64,000 bases of DNA. Origin: Saccharina japonica (taxonomy: Eukaryota; Sar; Phaeophyceae; Laminariales; Laminariaceae). Location: contig MEHQ01004010.1 in NCBI GenBank assembly GCA_008828725.1, positions 1 to 64,000 of the forward strand, read 5' to 3'. The notes below the pieces were generated by a model. It was not told the DNA's origin, did no database searches, and saw nothing but the letters and a program-made list of their open reading frames with translations. Position numbers and translations under genes: made by a program. Each line of letters starts with the position of its first letter. Position 1 is the first letter of the stretch. Positions 34,831-45,985 of the stretch are shown piece after piece.

Positions 34831-37490
34831 GGGGGGCGGCTTTTGGGTAGGAGATCTCCGATTGGTTTTTGCGGGCATATTTTCGGGATAACTGTTTTGC
34901 AGTTCAAATGTCGCTATCACTCGTGGCCGTTTCTGCAACGCGTTTGTTTTTGTTGTTTCAAGAGAAATCGAAATACAGCAGCTCGGGTACATCCCCTGGT
35001 TTGGCTCAGGAGACATTAGGGTGGTAGCGGTGGCGAATGTAGTGGGGCTGGTTGTCGTCGTTTTTTTGTTGTGGCGTGAAATTATCTAGGCCGGTGCCTC
35101 GCTGTTGCAATGGCCATCCGTTCTCTTCCTGTGCGGTCAGCTGTCGACGTGTATGCCGGTGAACGGGAGGCCAGGTACCACGTTCAGGAACCCGCCACGT
35201 CAGATAGATCAGCGCCCCTCCTGCCAGTAGCGGCTACTTTGTTCGCACTATGATAGTATACATCGATGGCATAGCAGTCACAGTTCGTACCTCTACGTTA
35301 CATTGTAGCCTTATTATGTTTCCAAAGTGACTTCTGGGTTATTTTGGTCACATCCTCTGGCAGTTCGGGAGGCACACTTCTGGCGGCGGGTTTTATTTTA
35401 GTATTGACCAGCCTAATAGGGGCAGGCCAACTGTGCGATTGAAACCCCCCTAATGTTGCGATGGCTGCTCTGTGCCCCATTTCAGAGCGGTCTCGAAGTT
35501 GGAGCTGGTCAAGGTACCAATCTCACCCTGGAGTGAAAACAGGAGATATTTATACCGAGGGGGGTGTATTTTTTATCATAAAGCACTATTTTAGGGAAAT
35601 TGTGGCGTTCGGCCCATACGGCACGAGAGGGGGTGAGGCTTGGCTCAGGCAGCGAGGTCTCTGCGTCCGCTATATTTGTTCGTAGTCGCACGGTCGAAGC
35701 AAACGTCCCGCCGATTCTTGCAATATTTTCTGGAGGCGTGGTTGGTCGGGGAGTGGACAAAAAACGGCGCGAAATAGATGAAAAATGAAAAAAAAAAAAA
35801 AAAAAAAAAAAAAGGAAAATTGAAAAATATGGCTCGGAAAAGAGGCAGTTCGTACGTACGAAGTAGAATACAGGGATTTGCTTCAACTATCGCTACTGCT
35901 TTTTTGTTTTACTCGCGGTGGAGAACCAAAGAGTTACGCTGTTAGGAATACAAGAGTACGGCATGCGAATGTATAACTTCTACTCTGTTGACGTACGAGG
36001 GCGTATCGTATGGTTAACGCGTGTGTTCCGTTTACGTTTCAACGTTCGTGTGGTTTGAACCAAACGACATGGTATGAGAGGAGATGGGAGTATGTAGGCG
36101 ATGACAGTGGCACGACACCGTTCCCCTGATCCCCCCGGCCCCCCTTTGCACGATAGAGGCGTGTCAATTTTTTTCAAGTGCAACCATCCCGGAAATCTTG
36201 AGAGATCAGTAACGCTCAGCCTGTGCAAACGAACGCGTAGAGATATAATTCCCTTCCTCATCGGATAGCCGAGGCACTAATACTAATATAGGTACTCAAG
36301 AAGGGGCAAGGCCTGGTTGAACACCGTGTGTGGCAATATGCATTTGTACGTCTCGAATGCCTTCCAAGGTGTCATCATCATATTGGTTATGATATTAGCA
36401 TTTGCTGTGTGTATGGGGCGAGGGGGGGGGGTATACCAGGTATATCTCGAACTCCAAACTCCCAAGCAATATGGCCGAACGGGAAGAAATGCACAGTACA
36501 CTCTAGAGGGGGGGGTGGGGTGGGGTGGGGAACACCTCAAAGGTAAAAGAGTAGGTGTATACGTAGACGACGTAACGGCCTCCGCTACCGGAGTAACGAA
36601 CAAAACAGGGTTTATTGGTAGTAGAGAGAATGAGGCTGGTCTGTATCGGGGACTGGGATAGAGTATCGTTGGTTTTGGTGATTTTGAGGCACCTGCATGT
36701 ACGTCGTAGCCATTCCTTTTGATCAAGGCACCACGTGCAGGCCAGCATCCCCACGTCGAGGGCAAGCAAGCACAAGGTTCATGCTGCAAGTGTGAGCACA
36801 CGTGGGGTTGTCGCTGGTTTGGCCAGCTGAGCCAGGAATCTGTGCCCTTTTTCTGCCGCCCCACCCTCCCATTTTTATTTCGAAGGGGGGGGGGGGTAAA
36901 TAGCCAAGGGCCTCAGGAATAACTTTGAGGGGTGGGGTAGGGAACACCTCAAAAGTAAAAGCCTCTCACGGCTGGCATCCTAACTTTATGGCCGACACAG
37001 GAACCAATGTACGACAATACACTATTATTATATACATCTTGCGAGGCATACGGGGGATGTGCATAGTTAAATTTCCATACTGTGCGGAAATCGGCGTTGC
37101 CATATTGAGACAGCCGGAACGGAAAACACACCTACCTTGAGCCACCCATACGCAGCAGCTGGCTACGACCGTAGCCATTTTGAAAAAGCACCCTTCTTCT
37201 TTCACTGCTGTAGGGCATCTGTACTTCATATAATCGACTATAGTGCCTGTATTTCCTGAAAGTAACCCCTGGCAAATGAGTTGCGTAGAAGGCTAGGGTA
37301 AGGTGAGACAAGACCTTAACCTGCAGCGCTGCGTTTTCGCGTACTGTAGTTTTCACATAGCCGAGGTGGTCCGGTCGGCTCCAGGTTACTGAACGAACAC
37401 CCACCTCAGACGCCCCGAGTGTTGCTGCAGACCACTTTTCGGTGTGCCACCTGCCGACATCCATGAGGTGCTCGGCATAGACCGCTTGGC
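34831..37490. other. no recognisable gene
   Basis: Unassigned. It contains an A-run at 35787-35813, G-runs at about 36421, 36508 and 36885, and a minus-strand frame 35298-35480 whose end is coding-like but unrecognised. TGGGG.AACACCTCAAA.GTAAAAG occurs at 36526 and 36937, a dispersed repeat. Confidence 0.35.
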
Positions 37491-37494
37491 GTTG

Positions 37495-37770
37495 GACTCG
37501 TGATACGATATAAGTATGATAGCACTTTTTGCTGAAACGCTTTCTGAATGAGCGGGCCCCCTTACTTCCGAAATCGTCGGACTCTCATTATGTAATAGTT
37601 TCATAGTACACTTGGGTCGTGGGGTTGCTGACCGGGTATATAGCACTTCTATTTCCCTCCAAAATCAGCTTTTAGACTACTGCAGGTATGGAGGTACGGA
37701 GCTCCTCAAGTGAGGAGCTCAGAAAATGTCCTGCATGCAGGTGCACCTCTGCCTCAACATAGCATGCGTC
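37495..37770. mobile_element. GACGC-family TIR element, copy D
   Basis: It starts GACTCGTGATACGATATAAG and ends CAACATAGCATGCGTC, with the interior signatures CTGAAACGCTTTCTGAATGA, TTCCCTCCAAAATCAGCTTT and GAGCTCCTCAAGTGAGGAGC. GTTG flanks both sides (37491-37494 and 37771-37774), a perfect 4-bp target duplication. Confidence 0.8.
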
Positions 37771-37974
37771 GTTGTTGGGGGCACTCCATTTCCAGAATGT
37801 GCTAAGCCTCGTCGCTCCCTACACCGGACAGACGGACAAGCTAAACGTGAATTCCCAGCGATCACACTCGACACGCGTATCAATAGGGGGGTTGGTATCT
37901 TGTGCGTAACCCATTCCTTCTTTGGTTTTAGCTCCTGAGAAGGCCGAATGCTCTAAGAATAGTAGACGATCTAC

Positions 37975-38172
37975 CAGTAGTGGACAAACACTGTTAGTGG
38001 ATCTTCCTAAGGTAGCTAATTAGGCACTCTGATTGGCCAAGCAAGCACTGACCACTGGCATAGGGTTCGGGTTAGGGTTAGGGTTAGGGTTCGATCTGAG
38101 GGTCACACTACTACTACCAAGACAAAACCCCCATTTTAAAGATCCACTATTATCACCCTTTGTCCACCCCTC
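37975..38172. mobile_element. hAT-like MITE carrying telomere-like repeats, copy 1
   Basis: This 198-bp element has the ends CAGTAGTGGACAAACACTG and TTTGTCCACCCCTC, which are inverted repeats around GTGGACAAA; AGTGGATCTT and AAGATCCACT extend the symmetry. CGATCTAC flanks it perfectly on both sides (37967-37974 and 38173-38180), an 8-bp target duplication as made by hAT transposases. The interior holds GGGTTCGGGTTAGGGTTAGG and more TTAGGG units at 38066-38093. The same element, inverted, is at 60028-60349. It has no transposase frame, so it is non-autonomous. Confidence 0.85.
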
Positions 38173-38180
38173 CGATCTAC

Positions 38181-39177
38181 TGCTTCTTGCTGCAGTGCAA
38201 ACATCGTACATAGCTTCCGGACTTTCTTGAGGGGGGATATTCCGCAAGACTTTCTTTCGACTTTTTCTTTCGAAAAAAACAAGCATGCGTGTTGTACCGA
38301 AAAGGCTGTGAGCTGAAGCGGGGCGAGGCTACGTACCTATCGGTGCCAGCCTCCGATTCTGGTCGCAAAACGGGGGATGGATGCCAATCGACGCCATTCG
38401 CTCTGGGCAAACTAAACATACCGAACGGGCCAGCCACCGTGTATTGTGTGACAGGCCAGCAATGACAGGTAGCCGTGCCCAAGAAAGACCTGAGCAGTCA
38501 TGGTGGCAAACTATATAAATTACCCCAAGCTACCCCTGGTAAACTTTATGGCTTGTCATGGACACAACACCGCTCGTAGCGCGCGTTTTTTACTTCGTTT
38601 TAGTATGTACCTGATTTTGGCTCAAATGGATCAGGTATACCTTATTTTGGCATTTTACCTTATTATTGTATTTGCCATCTGACAATGTATAGCGCTTGTT
38701 CCAATCATCTGTACTCGCTACTGGTGTCTGGCCGTTGCGAGCTGAGCATCACAATCAATTACGAGCTCTTCTCGCTGCCCCGGGATATCAAAGGATGGGG
38801 GATTTAGATCGAGGCTGGGGTTAGCCCATGCGATTCTATATACATAAAAACAAAACTTGTAGAATGACACTCCATGGTGCGTGGCAAGGGGTGGTAATCG
38901 CGGAACCACAACTATTATAGTATTATCAGCCTTGTCCTCTCTGCAGTTTAAGGTTACAGAACGCTCCGTGTCGTAAATATTGCGTCGTCAGCAACCACCT
39001 CGATGGCAAGCAAACTATTCACAAAACTTTTACGGCCCTCGCGTCCAGAGAGAGAGACTACCCCCCTTGTCGAAACTGCTCCAAGGGGAACCAAATCCAC
39101 CACCACGAGGGCATCCGGTCGTTCGCAGTAATATAGCGAAATAAGGACTCCTCCCATGCTCATCACCATGTATCTGC
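38181..39177. other. no recognisable gene
   Basis: Unassigned. TACCTGATTTTGGC and TACCTTATTTTGGC form a short direct repeat at 38608 and 38638. Confidence 0.35.
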
Positions 39178-39181
39178 TGCC

Positions 39182-39440
39182 GACGCGTGCTACGGTAGAG
39201 GTGGCACTTTTGGCTGAATCGTTTTCTGAACGATCTATTCGAGGCTCCTTAACCCAAATTCGTCGGACTTTTCATTTTTGTGATGCAATACTTTCCAGAA
39301 TATACCTGGGTCGCGATATTTCGCATCGAGTGCGTAGGACTTTTATTTTCTTCCAAAACCTTTTTTTGGGTGAGGTGGGACGCTCCTTAAGTGAGGAGCT
39401 CAGAAAAAAAACATGGTGCGCCTCTATCGTAGCATGCGTC
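39182..39440. mobile_element. GACGC-family TIR element, copy E
   Basis: It starts GACGCGTGCTACGGTAGAGG and ends CTCTATCGTAGCATGCGTC, flanked by TGCC on both sides (39178-39181 and 39441-39444). At 259 bp it is uninterrupted and a good type copy. Its interior is GGCTGAATCGTTTTCTGAAC, CTCCTTAACCCAAATTCGTC and CTCCTTAAGTGAGGAGCTCA. Confidence 0.9.
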
Positions 39441-39664
39441 TGCCACTACGCATCGAAGGCACACCCCCCCCCCGCCCCCCCCCCCAGAGAGGTTTGGGGG
39501 CATTTCATCCGCCCCTCACCTTCACGAAAAGCAATCCAAGAGCAACTATCGTCAAACATAAAGATCCTCTTGCGACCCCCCCCCCCACTGGCGCTCTCCC
39601 TTCTGCTGGACAACTATGAGTTGGCGTCGAGTGGCAACGACGCTGTAAAACAAGCCACCAGACT

Positions 39665-39985
39665 TTAGACATGCAACTACTAAGATAACCAGTTTTTTTC
39701 CTCATATCAAACCACAAACCGGACATAGACATGAAATTACTAACCTAACCAGTTTTTTTTCCTCATATCAAAACACAAACCGGAAATAGACATGAAAATG
39801 CTAAACTAACCAGGTTTTTTCCCCCATATCAAAACACAAACCAGACATAGACATGAAACTACTCAACTAACCAGTTTTGTTTTTCTCACATCAAAACACA
39901 AACCGGACATAAACATGAAATTTCGTAAACTAACCAGTTTTTTTTTCCACATATCAAAACACAAAACCAGAAATAAATATGTATC
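39665..39985. repeat. 61-bp tandem repeat, five copies
   Basis: Units starting at about 39667, 39727, 39788, 39849 and 39911 read AGACATGAAA.TACT.A.CTAA, CCAGTTTTTTTC, CATATCAAAACACAAACCGG. Divergence between units is moderate. The strand composition is strongly biased (C and A on plus). Confidence 0.9.
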
Positions 39986-40799
39986 CTCTCCCATATCGTA
40001 TCAGGTAATATATAGTGAACAGATTAAAGCATAGACCAAAAACCCAGAATAACGGAGGACCACCCTACATGCACACACATAGATACAGCAAGGTCGCCCC
40101 GACATGGTCAATTCACATGGAGGTTGGGGTCTCGTGGTGAGATACCCGGAAAAACTTACTGATTTCCATTGGGCGGTGGAAATCTGGTCTGTCATCGTCC
40201 TAAACCCCTGAAACTTGGTGCACATACCATGCGCTAAATGAAGGGGAGGGGTGGATGATGCATGACATTAAGTCAGACCTATTGAACTCATGAAACAAAC
40301 GCCTTGCCATTGACCGACCACACGACCGAAGAGACGGAGCACCAAGCGGTACGTAGATATCTTGACATCTTGAAGGATCGAAGCCGGTACAAAGTGTAGG
40401 GGGGTCGTTGGCCAAGCTTTCGGCAGCGAAGGTCTACTCGGGAGCATTAGTGGGGTAGCTACCCATGGTGAAACGTACATAAGATGGAGGAAGCGACGTA
40501 CGGGGCATCCCGATGTGTGAGTAAGAGTTTGTGTTATGCAAGCCGTCCTTGAACCTTGCACAGTAAAAATGACCTCCCTGGAGGAAAGTAACCAGTACAG
40601 CAGCGAGGCAAGAAGATAGAAGATACGGTCGTGGGACGCCAGGACGGTTACCATGCGGATCGCCTGACACAAACGTGGGGTACTTGTGTTAAGGCTGTTG
40701 AACTTGGCTCCAGGCTACGAGCCCGTGTTGGAGACATTATTTAGTGTGGTGCGCCGGCAAAAGAACTGAAAGACACCAGACCCTCAACAAGTACTAGGA
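39986..40799. other. no recognisable gene; possible LINE 5' region
   Basis: No coding frame recognised. Part of this stretch may be the 5' untranslated region of the LINE that follows, but without a second copy the 5' boundary cannot be set. Confidence 0.35.
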
Positions 40800-41438
40800 T
40801 TGGGAAGTCCCAGTAACTTGAACATTTCCCACTATAAACTTGAACAAAACAAGCTGGAGATAGTCTCGGAAGAGATTCAGAGAAAAACGGTGAGGCAGGG
40901 TGGGTGGAGTAAGAAAGACTGGAAGGGTAAAGTACTAGTAGTGCTGGTATTCGGAGTTCCTAGCGACATGACGAGAATAGAGTCCAAGAGGAAGTGCGAC
41001 GAAGTAGGACTATACTGCTTTGCACTAGGACAAGTAGAAAGGGAGGGAGAGCATTTTCGAGTCGCGCTTAAACCGAAAGCGAGCATGGAGTGGCAGAAAT
41101 TAGAGACAGAAAAAGCGTCGGCATGGCTTAGACGACTAGAGTGGAGGATATGTATAGCTAATGGAATAACGAATCTTAGACGTAGTCCTAGGGTGAACGG
41201 AGATAAGGGGAGGCGGGAAACAGTAACTTGCCCAAAGGGAATGGGAGAGAAACACAGTGGCGTAGAGCAAGAAGACAAAACCAGAAACGGAAACAGTAAC
41301 AAATCTCAAAGAAGAGAACACAGAAGTAGCAACGAAGGAGAAAAAACGAAAGACAAGAGTCGAGCGAACAGTGAAAACGAAGAAGAAGCTGAGAATAGGG
41401 TCATGGAACGTATGTGGGTTCGACACGGAAGAGCGTAA
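40800..41438 (+). pseudogene. LINE ORF1-like protein, 5' end uncertain
   Basis: The open frame of about 212 codons has no ATG at its upstream end (it opens with TTG), so the start is missing or lies upstream beyond a mutation. The N-terminal two-thirds is mixed in composition. The last third is highly charged and low in complexity (Lys, Glu, Asn, Ser; NKSQRREHRSSNEGEKTKD), as in nucleic-acid-binding ORF1 proteins of many LINEs. No zinc knuckle or RRM is evident. It overlaps ORF2 by about 68 bases in a different frame. Assignment as ORF1 rests on its position before the endonuclease. Confidence 0.55.
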
Positions 41439-44400
41439 GAAGATAGAAATAGCCGAACAAGTAAGTGAGCGCGACTTAGACATAGTGGGAATTCAAAAGT
41501 CGTGGGAAAAAGAGGGGGGCGAAATAGGATGCACAATTGGAGAGTGCGCGTGGATAGGGAAAAAGAGAAAGGAACAGAACAAGAAGAATAGGGGGGCGGG
41601 GGGAGTAGGGTTTCTAATCAAAGAATACCTGTGTGACATAATAGAAGTGATCAAAGACACGAAATTCGACGAAAGCATCTGGATAAAGATACCAGGGGAG
41701 AGGGGAGCGAAAGATTATTTCTTAGGAAACGTCTATATGCCCCCAGAGTCGAAGAGTACGGTAAAAGATATACAGAAGAAGTTCGGAGAAATAGCAGTAG
41801 ATGTACAAAAATATAAAAGACAAGGAGAAGTAGTACTGGTCGGAGATTTTAACTCAAGAGTTCGGAAGGCAAGCAACCCGAACGAGAACATTGGACAGTA
41901 TGGGGAAGTAACAAGGAATAAGAACGGGGAAGAGATGCTGAAGTTCCTTAAGAACAATGAGATGAAGATTCTGAACGGTAGAGTAAACAAGCCAGAGCCA
42001 GAAATGACTAGACAGTGCATACAAAAGGGAGAAAGCTCCGTCCTTGACTTTATAGTGGTAGAAAATGGAAGTAGTAAGGAAACTCAAGTACATGTATGCG
42101 CGGCGGACGTAGGAACTACGGATCACTGCCTTATATGGACAGACCGCCAGCAGACGAGAGTTATCAAAAATAGGCGCGGTAGGAAATTGTACAGATGGCG
42201 AATAGATAAACTAGAAGTAAAGGAAAAACGGGAAGAGTTCCAAGAAGAGATGACTAAAAATGCAGAGCGTTTTTCCGATCTGCTGGAAAGCATAGGTACG
42301 ACAAAGAACAATATAGAGAGAGATAATGCAGGAGCGAGGATAATAGAAGGATGGGAGAAATTGGTCAAGACCACAGCAAGTAAAGTAATAGGAAAGAAGT
42401 TGATAACATGCAACAGAGCGGTAAAATGGTGGGATGAAGAAGTAAAAGAGGCTATAAGAGTAAGGAGAAAGGCACACGCAAGATACACATTCGGCAAAAC
42501 TACGTCAGGATGGGAGGAGTACGGTATTGCTAGAACGAATGTAAAAAAGGTGGTTGAGAAGAAGAAGAAAGGGGTATGGAAAGACGAATTAATAGTTAAT
42601 AAAATGAATGAAGACTTTGATGGCGGGATGAAGCAGATGTGGGGTAGGGATAAAAGAGATACTAGGCAAACAAGCAGGGAAGGCAGATACGGGGATAGCT
42701 ACATTAAGAGCACAGAACGGTAAAATGGTTAGTAGTTCGAAGGGAAAAAGGGAAGTACTTGTAGAGCATTACCGCAAGCTAGGAACGCCCACAACCAACG
42801 AAACGTTCGACGAACAATTCGAAAAGGATATCAACGCGTGGGCAGAGGCGAACGTAGATGCATCAGAAAGGGAAGACAGTGGCTCAGAAGGGTTACAGGG
42901 AGAGTTCACAAGAGAAGAAGTAAAGAAGTGTGTAGCTAAACCTAAGAATATAAAGGCAGCAGGGGCAGACCAAATAGTTAATGGATTTATGAAGTACGGG
43001 GGAGAAGGAATGCTTACCATGATGGTTAAGTTGTATAACTGGATATGGAAAAACGAGTACGCACCTAAGAGATGGAGAGAAGGAGTAGTAGTAAACTTGT
43101 TTAAGAAAGGAGACAAGGCTGACCCGGGTAACTATAGGGGGATAACGCTACTAAGCACTGCAGGTAAAACGTTCTGTAAGATTTTGAACGATAGAATGGG
43201 AACAATGATGAAGAAGGAAGAAAAATTAGCGAAGGGCAAGCCGGATTTAGGCCCAACCGTAGCTGCGTCGACCATGTGCACACATTAGGTAAGACAATCC
43301 AAGGCAAGAAAGACGCGGGGCTAACAAAGTACTGTTTATTTTTAGATGCACAGAAGGCCTACGATACAGTATGGAGAAATGGGCTGTAGAAAAGTTGTGG
43401 GAAATAGGGATAAGAGGAGAGATGTGGAGAATGATGAAGAAGTTGACGGAATGTGCGAGAAGTGCTGTGATGTTGGACGGGGAAATATCGAAGTACGTTC
43501 ATATCCTACAAGGTTTCGCACAGGAATGTACGCTATCACCTAACCTATTCAAGGTATATATTAATGACATGATAGTAGCAGTATAAGCAGCATCGCAGGG
43601 CGTCACGGAGGGGGAAGATACGGTGTCGGGATTGATGTTTGCGGATGATTTCGTGTGCATATCAGAAACACCCGAAGGACTGCAGAAACAAATAGAGAAG
43701 GCACTAGAGTACACCTGGAAGTGGAGAGTGACGGCGAACGTAAAAAAATGCGCAGTAGTTGTATGTAACGAAGATAAGGAGAGTCCGGTAACTTGTGAGC
43801 GGAAGTGGGGAGAAGATGAATTACCGATCGTAGACCAGTATGCGTAACTTGGCGTAGAGATCTCAAAAGAGTGCTCTTGGGATGCACACATAAATAAAAT
43901 AATAGGCAAGGGTAAGGCATACGTAGGCAAGATGGAAGCAGTCCTAACAGACTCGCACCTTGACACTAGAATTAAGAGATGTATACTGATGAATGTGATT
44001 GTACCAAAGCTAGAATATGCAGGAAAAGTATGGGAAGGGAACGCGAAGCTTGTAAAACAGCTGGAAACAGTACAGATGGCAGCAGTTAAAAAAGTACTAG
44101 GTTGGTCAGGTACGACGAGTAATACAGTATTGAGAGCAGAACTGGGAATGTACCCACTTAAGACAAATAGAGACGTGCACAAGTTGAAATGGCAATATAA
44201 ACTAAAAAACATGCCCAATAAGAGGTTGCCAGCCATAGCTGATAAAGCTGTATGGGAGAAAGTAACCAAAGGGCGAGCTGGAATAAGGTGGGATAGCGTA
44301 GTCAAGAAAGTATGGAAGGATATAGGAAACCAAAAAGAGATGCTGGCCATAGAGAAATTTAGCGGATACAAGACACAAGTAAAAGAAAGGATGGAAAGAA

Positions 44401-44975
44401 GGAGAAGGCTAGCGCTCAGAAAGAGGGTGGAAGGGGAAGAACACTTAGAGATATTCGGGGGGTTGAGAGAAGGAATAGGAATGAAAAGGTATCTGCACGG
44501 CCCAATGGACTTCGCGAAAAAGCTGAAACTGCGATTTCGTGTAGGGGACCTGGACCTGCCAGAAAGAAGAAGGAGGTATACCAGTAGCCGGGAGGAGGAG
44601 GAAGTAGATGCACAGATGTGCCCATGTGGCAAAGCCAAAGAGAGTAGAATTCACATAGTGGGAGAATGTGAAAGGTATAAGGAGGAAAGGGATGTGCTAG
44701 AGGAGTAGATGAGGAAAATAGACGCGTGTGACATGGAGCAGTTTGGTACACTAAATAGTAGCGAGAAAACGATCGCTATCTTAGGAGATAGATGGTGGCC
44801 ACAGGCGGCGAAACAGGAAGGGGATAAGATTAGCAAAACGTTTTTTTGTAATATATGCAAACAATGTAATGAGCGCCCAAGTGTTGGAGGTGTTTCTATT
44901 AGGAGGAGGAACGGTGCTCCGTCTCGAAAGGGATGCGTGGTCAATGGTCAAATGACGAAAGCAAGCAACAAATGA
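41371..44975 (+). pseudogene. LINE ORF2: endonuclease and reverse transcriptase, inactivated
   Basis: ORF2 supplies target cleavage and target-primed reverse transcription in LINEs. The endonuclease part (41371 to about 42130) shows IGSWNVCGF, VVLVGDFNSRV, SVLDFIVV and GTTDHCLIW. The motif that normally holds a catalytic Glu reads VGIQKSW, with Lys in its place. Reverse transcriptase motifs follow: KKGDKADPGNYRGITLLST, GFRPNRSCVDH, FLDAQKAYDTVWR, TLSPNLFKVYINDM and the active site LMFADDFV (about 43635). The C-terminal part has CPCGKAKESRIHIVGEC (about 44614). The frame is broken by an extra G in the G-run at 42640-42643, a shift near 43240, a TAG at 43387-43389 with a shift beside it, and in-frame stops at 43584-43586, 43845-43847 (a Y.YLG motif with its second Tyr lost) and 44706-44708. 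The reading resumes in the same frame after each of the last three stops. Confidence 0.88.
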
Positions 44976-44994
44976 GTACCCCCCCCCCCTGGGG

Positions 44995-45470
44995 CCTTCC
45001 GCGCACAACCGTTTAGCTTGAGCGACGTAATCAAAACCCTGTTCGCGGCACATTCGGCTGAGGCATAGGTGCGATGATCCCATGGGCAGCCTTCTGCCCG
45101 CGCCCTCTGCGACATGTCCGGACGCTTCGCCCTGGCAGCACCGGCACATGTGTCTTCGTCCCAAGGACATCCACTACGCCTTGCCCTTTTCAACACCTCG
45201 AAATGACCTTGCCTTGCTGCCTCGCGACATGTCGTACTATCTCATGGGCAGCCTTGTGACCGTGCCCACCGCAGTATATGCAGGTTGCCCGTAGTGGCAG
45301 CTTGGTACACGTGGAAAGGGGCAGCCGTTACGTCGGGCCCGTGTAACCAACTCAAACGTATCTGCTCCCGTTGCGTCGCCGCATATTGATCTATTCCAGG
45401 CACCGCCATTAGCACGGGCCCACTGAAGCGAGTTCAGGTGCCCTCCTACCGCAGCCACCGTGCATGATAG
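44995..45470 (-). pseudogene. ankyrin-like gene relic ANK-4
   Basis: On the minus strand, fragments of the same 27-residue repeat family appear in at least two frames: VAAVGGHLNSLQWARANGGAW (45380-45460), TFELVTRARRNGCPF, HFEVLKRARRSGCPWDEDTC (45140-45196), RPDMSQRARAEGCPWDHRTY and a final degenerate repeat ending LKLNGC (about 45010). The last fragment corresponds to the last repeat of ANK-1 (TYEEAERNGHEDVMQWARLN). Frameshifts lie near 45200 and 45300. The N-terminal region and most repeats are missing. The LINE ends within 20 bases of its 3' end. Confidence 0.8.
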
Positions 45471-45639
45471 TATACTGTACGAAGAGAAGAAGCACCACCA
45501 CCACCGCTGCTGCCAGGTTGGCAAGGGCCTTTGTTTTGTCGTGCCGCCATCCATATGTGGTTGCTATATACGAGTAATATGCTTTGCTTGTTGCGACATC
45601 ATGATGCAGAAAAGCGTGGAAAAAGTCAACGATGCTTGC

Positions 45640-45745
45640 CGTATACCACGGACGAAAGTACACCACGGTGATCACAATTTTGGGTTTAAAAATATGATCA
45701 CCGGGTGTGCTGTTGTAGGGGGGGATGGTATCTAACGTGTCCCCG
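45640..45745. repeat. dispersed repeat, copy 1
   Basis: AATATGATCACCGGGTGTGC, TGTTGTAGGGGGGGATGGTA and TCTAACGTG match AATATATCACCGGGTTTGCT, CATGTAGGGGGAGGGGTTAT and CTAAGGGGG at 47250-47300. Class unknown. Confidence 0.55.
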
Positions 45746-45827
45746 GTGATAGCAACCATGCACGGTAGCCCCGCAGCTAGGGGGTGTGGTAAGGAGGGGG
45801 TGGGGTATTGAGGGGGGGTGGTGACGT

Positions 45828-45985
45828 TATTAACGATTGCTAAGGAGTGTGTACAAACCCCGGCCAGATTACAGGGGGTGTGCTAACGAGGGGGTGTGCT
45901 AATGGTATCAATGATTGCTCGTCGGGAGAGTGAACAGACCGCGGCAAGATTGCAGGGGGTGTGATAACAAGGGGTGTGCTAACAC
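45828..45985. repeat. 75-bp tandem duplication
   Basis: TAACGATTGCTAAGGAG..GT with AAACCCCGGCCAGATTACAG and GGGGTGTGCTAACGAGGGGG is repeated, diverged, as CAATGATTGCTCGTCGGGAG with CAGACCGCGGCAAGATTGCA and GGGGGTGTGATAACAAGGGG. Confidence 0.65.

Larger units (their letters stand above)
40800..44975 (+). mobile_element. degenerate non-LTR retrotransposon (LINE)
   Basis: Two overlapping frames in LINE order: ORF1 (ending 41438), then ORF2 with an apurinic-type endonuclease, a reverse transcriptase and a C-terminal CPC...H....C motif, ending at a TGA (44973-44975). No long terminal repeats, integrase or RNase H were seen. The 3' end runs into a C-run (44981-44990) just beyond the stop and immediately abuts the 3' end of an ankyrin relic, so the element has almost no 3' untranslated region or is truncated. 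Multiple frameshifts and stops make it inactive. Confidence 0.85.

Noticed and set aside
38060..38095. Telomere repeats suggesting a chromosome end
   Set aside because: The TTAGGG tract is inside a 198-bp element with inverted ends and an 8-bp target duplication; the tract at 60045-60265 is in the same element. Both are interstitial.
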